A stretch of DNA of 64,000 nt from Pseudeuparius sepicola (lineage: Eukaryota > Arthropoda > Insecta > Coleoptera > Anthribidae), in contig OY987303.1 in NCBI GenBank assembly GCA_963920635.1, positions 54,249,223 to 54,313,222 of the forward strand, in the 5' to 3' direction. Below are positions 25,501 through 34,222 of the stretch, piece after piece. Position 1 is the first letter of the stretch. Each line of letters starts with the position of its first letter. The position numbers and the translations under genes were made by a program. A model generated the notes under the pieces. The model did not search any database. It had not been told where the DNA came from and saw nothing but the letters and a program-made list of their open reading frames with translations.

Positions 25501-28500
25501 AGTACCTATAGTATTTTCTTTGATAATATATTTTATACATTTTAGTCCGTTTTTTTACATTATTATATTATACTTTTAGTACGTTTTAAAAACGTGACAT
25601 TTAAAAATAGTTATTTATGTACCTAGTCAGTAAAGTGATTCCTTATCGAATGAATCTGAGATTATGAGCCGAGCGAGCGAGGCGAGTAACAGGCGAGTTC
25701 GATAAAGACACTTTACTGACGTGGTGCATACAAAATTTTATCACCGACCGTAAAAAATAAAATTAATAATAATTAATGACTTCTTCCATTATTTTTGTCA
25801 TGAAAAACTTAAAATTGTTTCAACTAAGCCGTGCGGCGACGCGTCGTGACAGCGGCTGTCAGCGGCGAACGATTTTCGTCTATTGTCAAACGCGGTCATG
25901 GCTAAGTTGATTATAAAATTTAAGTTCATAAATCAAGCATTTTTGCTTTACCTCCCGCAAATGCGGCAAGTAAAGTTCATGATTTCACTGTAAAATAAAG
26001 CGTTTGTATACCTCCGTAAATTTGTTTGATAATGTATAGTTTTGCGATTTTCTCGCTTATTTTGGGCCGTACAGAAAATGCGTAAGAAAATAAAATACCT
26101 ATGTCAATTTTGGTCAGCCAGGTGACGTTAAAAAAGAAATGGGCCTCCATGCCCAACTTTTCGCGCTGTGCAAAAAAACTTCAGATATTCAAAAATTGTC
26201 ATGCCCTGGGTAACGAGTTCTTTTTCAGCACCGCTTAGCTGTCCAAAATTGCCACATTTTGTTCCTCACGATTTTTTTGTAGGGCGCAAAATAAGCAAGA
26301 AAAGGTGGTAGTCCTAAAAAATCATCCTGTATAATGCCTTTTTCGCACTATTTTTATATTTTTCCCGATATTTTTTACGATCCCAAAAGGCGCTAAAATT
26401 AAATATTAAGGTCAAATTTTCTAGGGGAGTGCCGTCATGCAGCCAAAACTCCGATTGCTTCGATTTTAGCGTTGTTGTTTGTCCTGCTACTATATATGAT
26501 TTTCACGTTTTTGAGTTGTCAAAAAAATGTCATATTATTTCAAATTTTGAATGAATGTCAAACAGCTGACTTTAAATATTGGAAATATCGATCAAAATTA
26601 TGACAACAGGGCAAATTAATAACAACATTTTTGACAAATAAAAAATGGTGTGGTATCTTCATGGAAAATCGTGCTCTACTGCATGAAGTTACTGAATATG
26701 TTCTCCCTTTTTAATCATTCAAATTAACTACAACAATCATAAGAAAATATTGTATCAAAATATGACTACCTATAAAATTTCCCATAACTGCTAGGAGCAG
26801 TGTGTTTTGTAAATCTTAGATAGGAATATTCGTTTCCAATAAAAATTCCACTTGGTCTTTTCATAATAAAATTATAGCACGGAGAATATTCCATTAAGTA
26901 GTTTTAGAAACCAATAGAATGCATGTCTGAGTATGATGAATATTTTCATAGAATTTTAACCACAAATACTGAAAATACGTCGGTATATTAAGAAATATTA
27001 ATATCACGGTGCACTTTTACGATGCATTGTATGAAGCTTGCCAAACATTTTCTGTTAATAGTTATATGTAGGTACTTTCGGATGCAGTTGAATATTTTGC
27101 GGTCCTCAACTTTCATTTAAACGCAGCTAGGTCCACAGAACATTATGTTTTCAATTTTGAAACCAAATAGTTCCAAATTGATTTAAAATATTTTTTCCCA
27201 GTTCCAAATTGTAAAACGTAAACTAGGTATGTACAATGTATGAGCTGATAATTTTCGTTAAATATCCACAAAAATAAAGCGAAAATCACAATAACATGTT
27301 ACCCACGTCTATGATGGGTATATGATTCATTAATGATGTAAAAAAATTTAAGCACACAGTGGGGCAGACTTACTAAAAGTGGCTATTCTGTGCTAAAAGG
27401 GAAAATGCGAAAAAAATACCTTGTTGTGACCGATTATGCGCATGCATAATCGGTCTGGTACACGAGAAAGTTGCTACAGGTACAATCTCATGAAAATAAC
27501 TCATCATGGATTCAAAATTGTTTACATCGCAACTAAATCATCCTGTATAACTACAATAATTAATTGTTATGTTTAGTTTTAGAGTAAGTAGGTACTAGAT
27601 TTTCATACATGTGAAAAGCGCACTGGAACTTGTTTAAAAAGCTGAATGCAGTTTTAGAAAAATGCAACTAAAGACCGTTTCTTTCCAATCAGGTGGGATT
27701 TATAAAAATTGTGGAATGTGGAATGGCATTTTATTTTATATGAAATGGTCCGCCTGTGGGCTCACATTTCAGAAATTCTAATATAAAAATGTGCTTTTCA
27801 GCAATATGCTCCAAGACGTGTCACAGACAGTACGGATACTGTAGACGACCAGGTGAATGTAGGTAAGTGAGTCAGGCGAAACGAAATCGATACCCATGAA
27901 TATTGAAGACTAGATGCACGGACGTGCCTCTGATGTCGATGACGCAAGCATGTTTCATGTAAAAATAGTGGAAAATGTAAAATGGATGATGTGTCCAGGG
28001 AAAACACATTTTTAGCATTCTATACATGTACAGGGTGTCCCATTTTGGGTGTTCTTGGGCGTTTATCTCAAAAATCTCGGTTATTAGTAACGCTAGAGGG
28101 TTGCGGTTTTCACGTCACTGTACTACTTTTTTGATGGGAATTTGGTGGACCAATCAGATTTTAGATAAGTTTTATAGTTTCCACGCGTTGGCGCAGGACT
28201 GAAATTTTCGATTTTTTGGAAACCTCTCTCTCCTGGCTACAACTTATACACATATATCGACAAATTTAATTAACTATTTTTATAGATTTGGCGTAGAATC
28301 GAATGGAATAATTAGTTTTTTAGCAGCGTTAATAGTTTTTGAGATATGAACTATGGTTTCCATTTAAAAAAAATATAACTTTGGTTCATATCTCAAAAAC
28401 TATTAACGCTACCAAAAAACTAATTATTCCATTCGATTCTACGCCAAAAAATCTATAAAAATAGTTGATTAAATTTGTCGATATATATATAAGTTGTAGC

Positions 28501-30550
28501 CAGGAGAGAGGTTTCCAAAAAATCGAAAATTTCAGGCCTGCGCCAATGCGCGGAAACTATAAAACTTATCTAAAATCTGATTGGTCCACCAAATTCCTCT
28601 AAAAAAAGTAGTACGTGAAAACCGCAACCCTCTAGCTTTAATAATAACCGTGAGTTTTGAGAAAAACACCCAAAAACACCCAAAATGGGACACCCTGGAC
28701 GTTGAATGTCGTTTCGATGTGTTCTGCTGCAAATTATAGTATAATTACTTCTTTTGCTAACTCCACACACCAAAACTCAACGTGCGTTGAGATGATTAGG
28801 ACTTAATCCTCTCCTGATGATGCTAACATGGTTAGCGGAACGCTCGATGAGTGCAAAATACATTGTTTTCGTGTGTGTTGTTAAGCAAAAGAAGTATTTT
28901 CTAAGTGCCAAAGGTTCCTGATTCTCAACTGAAAAAAAAATGAAATTTGACGCTCTGTGTATCGAAAAGTTTTCTCACTAAAAGTTGATTAGGAATCTTT
29001 AACAAAAAGGTTCTCTTCACAAATTTTGAAACTGCCGGCCATTTGTTGTTTTTTATAGCCATTATTTATTATACAGGGATTACAGGGTGGACTCAGCTCA
29101 GATGGACTATACGATAGGTGTAACAGACAAAAAAAAATTGGAGGTGAAACATGAGCCTTGGGGGATCAACCTTGCTTGATTAGATAGAAACAAATTTTCA
29201 CCGTATTTTTATATTATAAAAATCAAGCAGGCGTTGACAGGGCAATTTATTCATTTTCAGTTCAGGCATACTACACCTTTTCCTTAAGAGATATCGAAAA
29301 ATCTTATAAGAAAAAGTTGTTCAGAGTGCACATCCAAGTCCCCGTACCAAATTTTAAAACAATCGGCACCCTTTTTTTAATTTTTGCGGTTTTAGTATAT
29401 TTATATTATATTTATTGAAAAATTTTATCAGAAAATATTTTTCACAATAGAAATTTAAGCATCTGTACTAAATTTTAAAACAATCGGCATACTTTCATTT
29501 TTTCCAAACAATCAAGTTGAAAGTCTGCCGATTGTTTTAATATTTGGTAAGGGGCTTAGATTTGCATTCTCGACAACTTTTTCCAATAAAATATTTCGAT
29601 ATCTTTTAAGGAGACGGTAGTTTACCTGAACTGAATATGAATAAAATGCCCCTGTCAAGGCGTGCTTGATTTTTAAAATATAAAAATATGGTGCAAATTA
29701 CTTTCTGCCCATGCAAGGCTGATCCCCCAAAGGTCAAGTTTCAACTCGAACATTTTTTGTCTTTTATACCTATCGTATAGTCGATCTGGCTCCACCCTGT
29801 ATTTAATGACACTTCACGCACACGTATTTCCGCGGGCTAAATTTTAATTTTAGAGGAAAAGGTGTTATTATTTTGAGTTTAGCTCCACACTAGCTATTGC
29901 TTAACAATAATCTTGATGTAGATAATTATTAGGCACCTATAAGAAAGTCTATAGAAAACTACATATAATGTTTTTAGTATATTTTAAATACAGTGCCCAG
30001 AATTAATACCGATTTTTGCTATTTTGAATTACTAAAAAAATTAATAGTCCTACAATTTTTAACATCGTTATTTTTCAGGTGTAAAGTAGGTTGGTGGGGC
30101 AAAAATTGTGACAAGTGCTACCCCTACCCTGGTTGTATGCACGGCACATGCTATCGACCTTGGGAGTGCAACTGTCAAAAAGGTTGGGGTGGAATGCTCT
30201 GCGATCAAGGTACTATTGTTCTTTTATAATAATTTTGCGGTGACTTCATTCTACTTTCAGAGCTCAACTATTGCGAGAAGAACCCAGACACGTGTAAGAA
30301 CGGTTCGAAATGTATTTCTTTAATAAAAGAAGATGGCAACTTTAAATGTTTGTGTCGCGAAGGTACTTTTGGAAGAAACTGCGACCATTCTAACGTTACG
30401 ACTACGGAAAAACCTAAAACGACCACTGCGATGACTCCCTCAAATATGACTTCGACGTCAAATATAACCCTGGAAATAGAAAATGGGACAGAAAGTACGA
30501 AAAACTCCACAGAGAAAATGGAGGCACTCCCCAGCGATAACGAGACTTGA
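13481..30550 (+). CDS. Secreted DSL-like / EGF-repeat protein (Notch-ligand-like), seven exons
   Basis: Exons 13481-13564, 17258-17477, 18292-18369, 24671-24862, 27802-27862, 30079-30209 and 30261-30550 join in frame to 351 residues. Residues 1-19 form a signal peptide ([19 protein letters not shown]). [18 protein letters not shown] resembles the C-terminal half of a DSL domain. About six EGF modules follow, of the kind found just after DSL in Delta/Serrate/Jagged (for example [20 protein letters not shown]). The last is [17 protein letters not shown], which matches the LNYC module of those ligands. The final about 50 residues are Thr/Ser/Asn-rich with NVT, NMT, NIT, NGT and NST sequons, and have no hydrophobic segment. 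Most introns are phase 1, as usual for EGF exons. The product should be secreted; an effect on Notch is inference. A generic EGF matrix protein is the alternative. Confidence 0.88.
14845..15315 (-). repeat. Diverged single copy of the 437-bp array repeat
   Basis: On the minus strand it reads ...CACAGAGGGCGCCACTTGCG..., then CTCATAACTTTTTCGAGG and TCTTTTTGGTC, matching the 19.1-22.1 kb array units base for base over long runs. Translations of both also align (KLKMSI, GRHLR). Its upstream flank has the complementary ATACGGGGCGTTG arm missing from the array units, so it preserves more of the parent inverted-repeat element. The open frame is probably incidental. Confidence 0.8.
15702..16154. mobile_element. 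453-bp MITE with TATACAGTATGTC ends
   Basis: Termini TATACAGTATGTCCGCGGATG and CATCCGCCGACATACTGTATA are inverted. The interior has three related segments ending ACCAACCCTGTACAAC / ACCCACCCTGTACAAC with ATCGCATTTTATA motifs, i.e. tandem subunits. There is no coding content. Confidence 0.85.
16198..16952 (+). mobile_element. Tc1/mariner-like element fragment carrying a DUF4817-type HTH
   Basis: Starts TACAGGGTAGCCC and ends GCACCCTGTATA. The left about 470 bases are homologous to the long arms of the 35.5-36.8 kb element (CCGTTTTCGAGATATTTATCAG, TGTCTGATGTTC and CCGAGTAGGCCAA shared). The arm is followed by a broken transposase N-terminus. The opposite long arm is missing here. Confidence 0.8.
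16668..16945 (+). pseudogene. Transposase N-terminal HTH relic
   Basis: ATG at 16668 reads [14 protein letters not shown], then a frameshift, then [23 protein letters not shown] and [15 protein letters not shown]. This order (a Tyr/Pro/Arg-rich motif, then LxxRLR, then a second helical segment with a trailing Asn-rich turn) matches the DUF4817/IS630-type helix-turn-helix region of insect Tc1/mariner-like transposases. No catalytic domain follows; the element ends just after it. Confidence 0.7.
17258..17477 (+). CDS. DSL-like gene, exon 2 (half-DSL plus EGF modules)
   Basis: Acceptor TTTTTAG, donor GTCAGT, ends phase 1. It reads [51 protein letters not shown] and DRCIPLPG. Only the C-terminal cysteine pattern of a DSL domain is visible. 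Confidence 0.88.
17638..18125. mobile_element. Inverted-repeat element in intron 2
   Basis: The arms about 17638-17772 and 17978-18125 are inverted copies (CCAACGTTCCTAGGATCG, AAGTTTCTTTGCACCGCAGCG and AACGGCGTTTGCAGAAT present in both orientations). ACACCCTTTATATA at about 18169-18181 may be the right tip. Confidence 0.75.
18292..18369 (+). CDS. DSL-like gene, exon 3 (single EGF module)
   Basis: 78 bases, phase 1 on both sides, acceptor TTTTAG, donor GTAAGT. It encodes [20 protein letters not shown] and then GLFCSE. Confidence 0.9.
18567..18860. repeat. Two-unit tandem repeat, about 150 bp
   Basis: CCTAATATGAGNCAGTCTCATAT followed by GGTTTAACAAAAA, CCACAAAATAAT and TATACAAC recurs at about 18570 and 18725. 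A third partial TCTCATATTAGGAACA lies at about 18898. The TATGAGNCAGTCTCATA core is itself palindromic. Confidence 0.75.
19020..19066. repeat. Left TIR remnant of the element that seeded the array
   Basis: GAGGCTAATA...TCTTATAGAAATG...TTGTTAAGGAGA is the inverted complement of the right end found in each array unit (TTTCTATAAGGCATATTAGCCTC). It directly precedes array unit 1. Confidence 0.65.
19070..22139. repeat. Seven-copy tandem array, about 437-bp unit, in intron 3 of the DSL-like gene
   Basis: Seven near-identical units, with the composite site TGACGTCACAGCTG at 19384, 19821, 20259, 20698, 21134, 21571 and 22009 (spacings 437, 438, 439, 436, 437, 438). Each unit runs from GTTTGTGTTGCATTTTGGCA through AGGGCGCCACTTGCG, the transposon end GACTCACCCTGTATA, and GACGTCACAGCTGC to TTCGCTCACTGTGT. 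Shared variants mark neighbours: GGACCCTGC/ACATTTTTG in units 4 and 5, and GTATTCGC at two adjacent junctions. A 67-codon frame repeats in each unit but is most likely chance, since the opposite strand is equally open. Confidence 0.97.
22140..24010. other. Intron 3 of DSL-like gene, right of array
   Basis: Contains isolated transposon ends (GCCCTGTATAACG near 22613, CATCCTGTATATTCGG near 22705) and a transposase start relic at 23227. I see no exon. Confidence 0.5.
23227..23307 (+). pseudogene. Start of a Tc1-like transposase, relic
   Basis: The 26-codon frame reads [20 protein letters not shown] and then runs to a stop. GR.LHSQ.RE.I.NV is the start seen in a group of insect Tc1/IS630-type transposases. 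Nothing downstream continues the protein. Recognition is from the motif only. Confidence 0.5.
24011..24478. mobile_element. Hairpin-ended interval, about 470 bp
   Basis: TTTTTATTATACTTCTTTGAAAAC at 24011 is inverted at about 24453-24478. The interior and right flank contain further short inverted GC-rich segments (GTTCCGTGCGC; CCCGTGTTCGG/CACACGGG). Confidence 0.55.
24671..24862 (+). CDS. DSL-like gene, exon 4 (two EGF modules)
   Basis: Acceptor TTCCAG, donor GTAAGT, phase 1 on both sides. It encodes [20 protein letters not shown], the G.SGKTCKDC turn, then [20 protein letters not shown] and LLCQM. Confidence 0.92.
25255..25276. repeat. (AG)n microsatellite
   Basis: Run of AG dinucleotides. 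Confidence 0.9.
25454..25524. repeat. Strong palindrome with no spacer
   Basis: CAAAGAAAAT...TACCGTTGAGTGAATTC meets GAATTCTTCACTCAACGGTA...ATTTTCTTTG. It would extrude as a hairpin of about 30 bp per arm with a one-sided insertion. Confidence 0.85.
25625..25721. repeat. Short inverted-repeat element
   Basis: GTCAGTAAAGTG and CACTTTACTGAC bracket about 95 bp. Within them TTATCGAATGAATCTG and GAGCGAGCGAGGCGAG lead to an inner CGAGTTCGATAA, i.e. TTATCGAA/TTCGATAA also pair. Confidence 0.7.
26046..26300. repeat. Inverted repeat, about 250 bp, followed by CATCCTGTATA end
   Basis: TTTTCTCGCTTATTTTGGGCC at 26049 pairs with GGGCGCAAAATAAGCAAGAAAA at about 26282. TCATCCTGTATAATGCC at 26329 is a transposon-type end, with a similar TCATCCTGTATAACTAC at 27539. 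Confidence 0.55.
27428..27455. repeat. Perfect 12-bp-arm palindrome
   Basis: GACCGATTATGC and GCATAATCGGTC are separated by GCAT. Confidence 0.85.
27802..27862 (+). CDS. DSL-like gene, exon 5 (61 bp, half EGF module)
   Basis: Acceptor TTTTCAG, donor GTAAGT. It enters in phase 1, leaves in phase 2, and encodes [20 protein letters not shown]. The rest of this EGF module is in the next exon, the only place where a module is split this way. Confidence 0.9.
28029..28699. mobile_element. Near-perfect hairpin transposon, 671 bp
   Basis: Ends TACAGGGTGTCCCATTTTGG and CCAAAATGGGACACCCTG. The arms of about 325 bp meet near 28365 (GTTAATAGTTTTTGAGATATGAAC and complement), so almost the whole element is self-complementary. 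There is no coding content. Confidence 0.92.
28747..28895 (+). ncRNA. Structured segment with hammerhead-like core (tentative)
   Basis: CTGATGA (28814-28820) is followed by a 7-bp stem TGCTAAC/GTTAGCG with loop ATG, then GAA (28838-28840), then a stem CGCTC/GAGTG with loop GAT. The outer arms ACTTCTTTTGCTAA and TTAAGCAAAAGAAGT, and the internal hairpin CTCAACG-TG-CGTTGAG, enclose it. In a hammerhead ribozyme the GAA should be followed by A pairing with U; here C pairs with G, so activity is doubtful. It could be a decayed Penelope-like or retrozyme relic, or chance. Confidence 0.3.
29081..29802. mobile_element. Hairpin transposon, 722 bp
   Basis: Ends TACAGGGTGGACTCAGCTCAG and CTGGCTCCACCCTGTAT. 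The arms share GGCTCATGTTTCACC-type and TCAAGCANGCNTTGACAGGG segments in inverse orientation. It lies in the same intron as the 28.0-kb hairpin. Confidence 0.85.
30079..30209 (+). CDS. DSL-like gene, exon 6 (EGF modules)
   Basis: Acceptor TTTTTCAG, donor GTACTA, in phase 2 and out phase 1. It encodes [13 protein letters not shown], then [20 protein letters not shown] and GGMLCDQ. Confidence 0.92.
30261..30550 (+). CDS. DSL-like gene, last exon (LNYC EGF module and Thr-rich tail)
   Basis: Acceptor CTTTCAG; encodes [18 protein letters not shown], then [12 protein letters not shown], then a Thr/Ser/Asn-rich stretch with five N-glycosylation sequons, ending EALPSDNET and TGA at 30548-30550. No membrane anchor. 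Confidence 0.92.
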
Positions 30551-30586
30551 AGTTCGCAAGCAAAACTTCTGGAAGTAGATTTAAGG

Positions 30587-30625
30587 TTTTATTTATTTAT
30601 TTATTTATTTGTGAAACGGAATAAA
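30587..30625 (+). promoter_or_regulatory. AU-rich element and poly(A) signal in 3' UTR
   Basis: Overlapping ATTTA pentamers (TTTATTTATTTATTTATTT) begin about 40 bases after the stop, followed by AATAAA at 30620-30625. ATTTA clusters usually shorten mRNA half-life. Confidence 0.6.
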
Positions 30626-31355
30626 GCTTGTTACGAAGACTTGAAATTTGTTTCTTTGAGATTGTACTGCGTGCCTATTAAATTACCTATCCTTTCTAAA
30701 GTTGTTGGCAAGAACTGAAAGTATTCTTCAGTGATGTCCTTAAACAAACTCCGTTCTAGCTATAAATCTTTTTCGATAGCGTCATCAAGATAAGTGAGTT
30801 AGTATGGTGTTTCATTGTGTATTCCATGAACTGCTGCTAGTCAAAATTATGAAGACGATGAGAAATAATGTTAGAGATATTATAGCAACTGGTGCAGGAT
30901 AAATAGGATTTAATTTGTATAGTTGGTTCTTCTAAATGTTACGGCTAAAAAATTAAGTAGGTACCTATATCGATTGAGTACAATACCCCTGCACTTCTTG
31001 CAACATGGTCACTGTGTTTTGTATTAAATTTCCCATTCTCCTTTCACTTGTACCATAGCACACAGGTGCATTGAGACGACCTAACAACTGTCACATTATT
31101 CTAGATTTACCACAGACATTACCTGATAATATAAATATTTCATAACTTCACTTTTTTTCGTTTTGTCACAGACAGGTACAAGTTAATATGGTTCAAGATA
31201 AGATACTGGTTTAATTTTGAGCAACTTATTTCTTCCTTATTGCTTTTGTAGAATAACAGATGGCATTTTCGACGTAAAGTAGAAATTAGTATTATTTATA
31301 GTTCAATGGGCACAATGTGGTATGATTCTGTGAAAAAATATCCTATAAACATACT
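30626..31355. other. Intergenic, nothing recognised
   Basis: AT-rich, no ORF of note and no clear repeat. Confidence 0.5.
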
Positions 31356-31555
31356 NNNNNNNNNNNNNNNNNNNNNNNNNNNNNNNNNNNNNNNNNNNNN
31401 NNNNNNNNNNNNNNNNNNNNNNNNNNNNNNNNNNNNNNNNNNNNNNNNNNNNNNNNNNNNNNNNNNNNNNNNNNNNNNNNNNNNNNNNNNNNNNNNNNNN
31501 NNNNNNNNNNNNNNNNNNNNNNNNNNNNNNNNNNNNNNNNNNNNNNNNNNNNNNN
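31356..31555. other. Assembly gap, 200 N
   Basis: A run of exactly 200 N. The 17 bases TATCCTATAAACATACT occur immediately on both sides (31339-31355 and 31556-31572), so the flanking contigs probably overlap and the true gap may be zero or negative. Confidence 0.98.
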
Positions 31556-31572
31556 TATCCTATAAACATACT

Positions 31573-32278
31573 CCCTATTTCGCTTAGACATTTTAATTTA
31601 GATTTTTATCTTTTTTGTCTAATGAGAAGCTATACTTAATAATATTAACCTACCCAAAGCATAGCAATCAGGAACAGTATAGTTTTAGAAATTTCCTATT
31701 GTTACATTAAGTCTAATGAAAAATGATTATGAAAAAAGTTATAAAATCTCCATAGCAAAATTATCAACTGAAATTATTGAGAAGAAGCATCTAATGAAGT
31801 TTGACACTTGTGGTTGATTTAAAAATATTATTTCAGATCTTTCTACATTACTTGTTGAAATAATATTTTCAAGTAATAGACAATATTATTCTTCCCAGGA
31901 AAAAATACCAGCTACCGTTTTCATAAAAAAAATTCAAACTTGAAGTTTCTTATAACTGCAGCTGATAAAGGCAGTAGATAATACTTTTTTTCGTTTTCAT
32001 TAAAATTTCTTTTTATATATTTTTAGGATTGAAATTGTATATTACAAATATATTTCTTATCTATGGAATCAAAATTTAATTTTAATCAATGATTCCTAGA
32101 AATGTCTAATGTGAATATTAAAGTAAAATTTCGCAATCCCTTTGAATAAAAATCCTAGAAAGGTCAGGAGTCAAAGCTGCATGTGTATTATAAAATACGT
32201 GAGACGAAAATCGCCCCTGAGTAGTAACCAAGTTTTGACACAATATTTTGATATCTGACACGGCGATAGGTGTCAGTA
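31573..32278. other. Intergenic, nothing recognised
   Basis: AT-rich sequence between the gap and the next hairpin element. No coding or RNA feature seen. Confidence 0.5.
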
Positions 32279-33311
32279 TATACAGGGTGTCCAACTTTAA
32301 AACTGTACAAATCATTAAAATCTTCATTTTTGGAGATAATCGCCTAAACTTTTTTTTGTTTGAAAGGCTTTCAAAAACCGCTTCTTTTGACCTTCCTGCC
32401 ATTTTCAAAATGCAAATCCAGGGCCGGCTGCGATTTTTTTATACCCCCGATTTTCACGAAAACTATTTAGCGATTTTTTTTATTTAAAATCTGACCCCAC
32501 AGCGTTAATCAGAACACCCCAAAACCCCTATATACAAAATTTGAATAAGAAATATACAGGGAGTTTAATTCTGCAGGGAGTCAAGTTTGAGCAAAATAGG
32601 AATTTTAAAGGCATCTGCCAAGTCAAGAGTGCCATGGAATCCCCTCAAAACAGTTGAAAGGTCAATAGGATCACTCAAGGTGTTGGTGTGCAAAGGTCCA
32701 ATACAAAATATACAGAGTGTTCTTATCTGTGCCATCTCAAATTACTGAATTTTTGGAACTTTATACGGGTCAAAAATCGAGTATATCAGAACCGCTCCAC
32801 ACACTATAAACGAACTAAATCTAAAAAATACCGAAGTCTGCCAGTCAGTAAATCAGCCACAAAAGGAAACGCACACAAAATGTATCATCTTAGACAGTGA
32901 CTTTGTTGAGTAAGGTCCAAAAATTTAAATTGTTTTTATTTGTTAGTTGGCATTTTGTAAAGAAGTACATTACTTTTGTGTCCTATTGACCATTCAACTG
33001 TTTTGAGGGGATTCCATGGCACTCTTGGCTTGGCAGATGCCTTTAAAATTCCTATTTTGCTCAACTTTGACACCCTGCAGAATGGAACTCCCTGTATATT
33101 TTTTATTCAAATTTGGTATTTAGAATTTTTCTTTATTTTAAATAAAAAAATCGCTAAATGGTTTTCGTGAAAATCGGGGGCATAAAAACATCGCAGCCGG
33201 CCCTGGATTTGCATTTTGAAAATGGCAGGAAGGTCAAAAGAAGCGGTTTTTGAAGGCCTTTCAAACAAAAAAAGTGAAGATTTTACGGATTTGTAAAGTT
33301 GGACACCTGTA
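32279..33311. mobile_element. Long-arm foldback element, about 1.03 kb
   Basis: Ends TATACAGGGTGTCCAACTTT and AAGTTGGACACCTGTAT. The arms of about 400 bp share GGGCCGGCTGCGAT, TTTAGCGATTTTTTTTATTT, GAGCAAAATAGGAATTTTAAA and CCATGGAATCCCCTCAAAACAG in inverse orientation. The loop (about 32700-32960) is also found at 47455-47740, so the two belong to one family. Confidence 0.88.
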
Positions 33312-33750
33312 TGGTTCTTGTTATGGCCTTCGAGTTATTATGCTTAGCTGTGCGGCTTGTGGCACTTCCCTGACCGCCAAAACTAAAATGTTTGAGGATA
33401 GTAATCCATCGGTAAGTACTATTGTAGTTTAAATTAACTTTTGAGGACATGCACCAAAGTGGCATAGGCGTTTGTGTAGGTACCTACTTCTTCATAATTG
33501 GAAATTTAAAATTAGAATTAATTGCTGTATTATCAAGGATTCCTAAACTTAAAGACACGGGCGTAGCCAGGATTTGGTTTTGGGGGGGGGGGGGGTTTAG
33601 TTTGAGAAGTAAATAAAACAACAAAAATATACTTACATGAAATTTAATATCTATATATTCATCCGAAAAACTACGACATATTTATAAAGTTCTTAACTTT
33701 AAATGAAATGGATAAATTAACTTCGTTCCTCTGCGCTAAATCTAAAACCA

Positions 33751-34011
33751 TTAAAGAAGAAATCTTCGGCTTTTTCTTGTAAATATATCCACTACTTCAT
33801 CTGCATGAATTTCTGTTCCATAGTGAATGTTCATTAGAGCCAAACCATTAAGTCTGTTTTCACTTGTAGTGTTTCGTAAATAGTTTTTCAGTCTCCTTAG
33901 GCTCGAGAAAGACCTTTCTGGGGTAGCAGTGGATACAGGAATGGTAGCGAAGATTTGTAGTAATGTGTAAATATTAGGATAAAGGTTTTTAGGCAGTCTT
34001 CTTATCAGCAT
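33751..34011 (-). pseudogene. hAT transposase C-terminal dimerisation domain
   Basis: Reads YPNIYTLLQIFATIPVSTAT, PERSFSSLRRLKNYLRNTTS and LNGLALMNIH, the hallmark hAT C-terminal dimerisation sequence (ATPERSFS...LK..LR..M....LN.LA...IH). It is close to ZMYM1-type hAT proteins. The catalytic core is deleted, so it is non-functional. Confidence 0.9.
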
Positions 34012-34222
34012 GCAAGGTAGCTGAAGCTTTGATAGCTAAATCCAAATTAGTTTCTTTATTAGAAACCCCTTGACCTTGACTACACCACTTTTTCCAGTAG
34101 TCCATACCTTTAGGTTTATCACCCTTCCTTTTTTTCCCCTCCATTTTTCGACAGTAATAATGATTCACGTATCTATCCTTAACAAGGTCATCGAATAACA
34201 GTGCACTAAAATAATTACTCAC
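33989..34222 (-). pseudogene. Transposase N-terminal fragment of the same hAT element
   Basis: The frame MSNYFSALLFDDLVKDRYVN followed by a Lys-rich stretch (KMEGKKRKGDKPKG) and MDYWKKWCSQGQG lies just upstream of the C-terminal fragment, overlapping by 23 bases in another frame. It is consistent with the protein's N-terminus joined to its C-terminus by an internal deletion. Homology is not certain. Confidence 0.5.

Noticed and set aside
31303..31591. Long frames across the N gap
   Set aside because: They consist of unknown bases.
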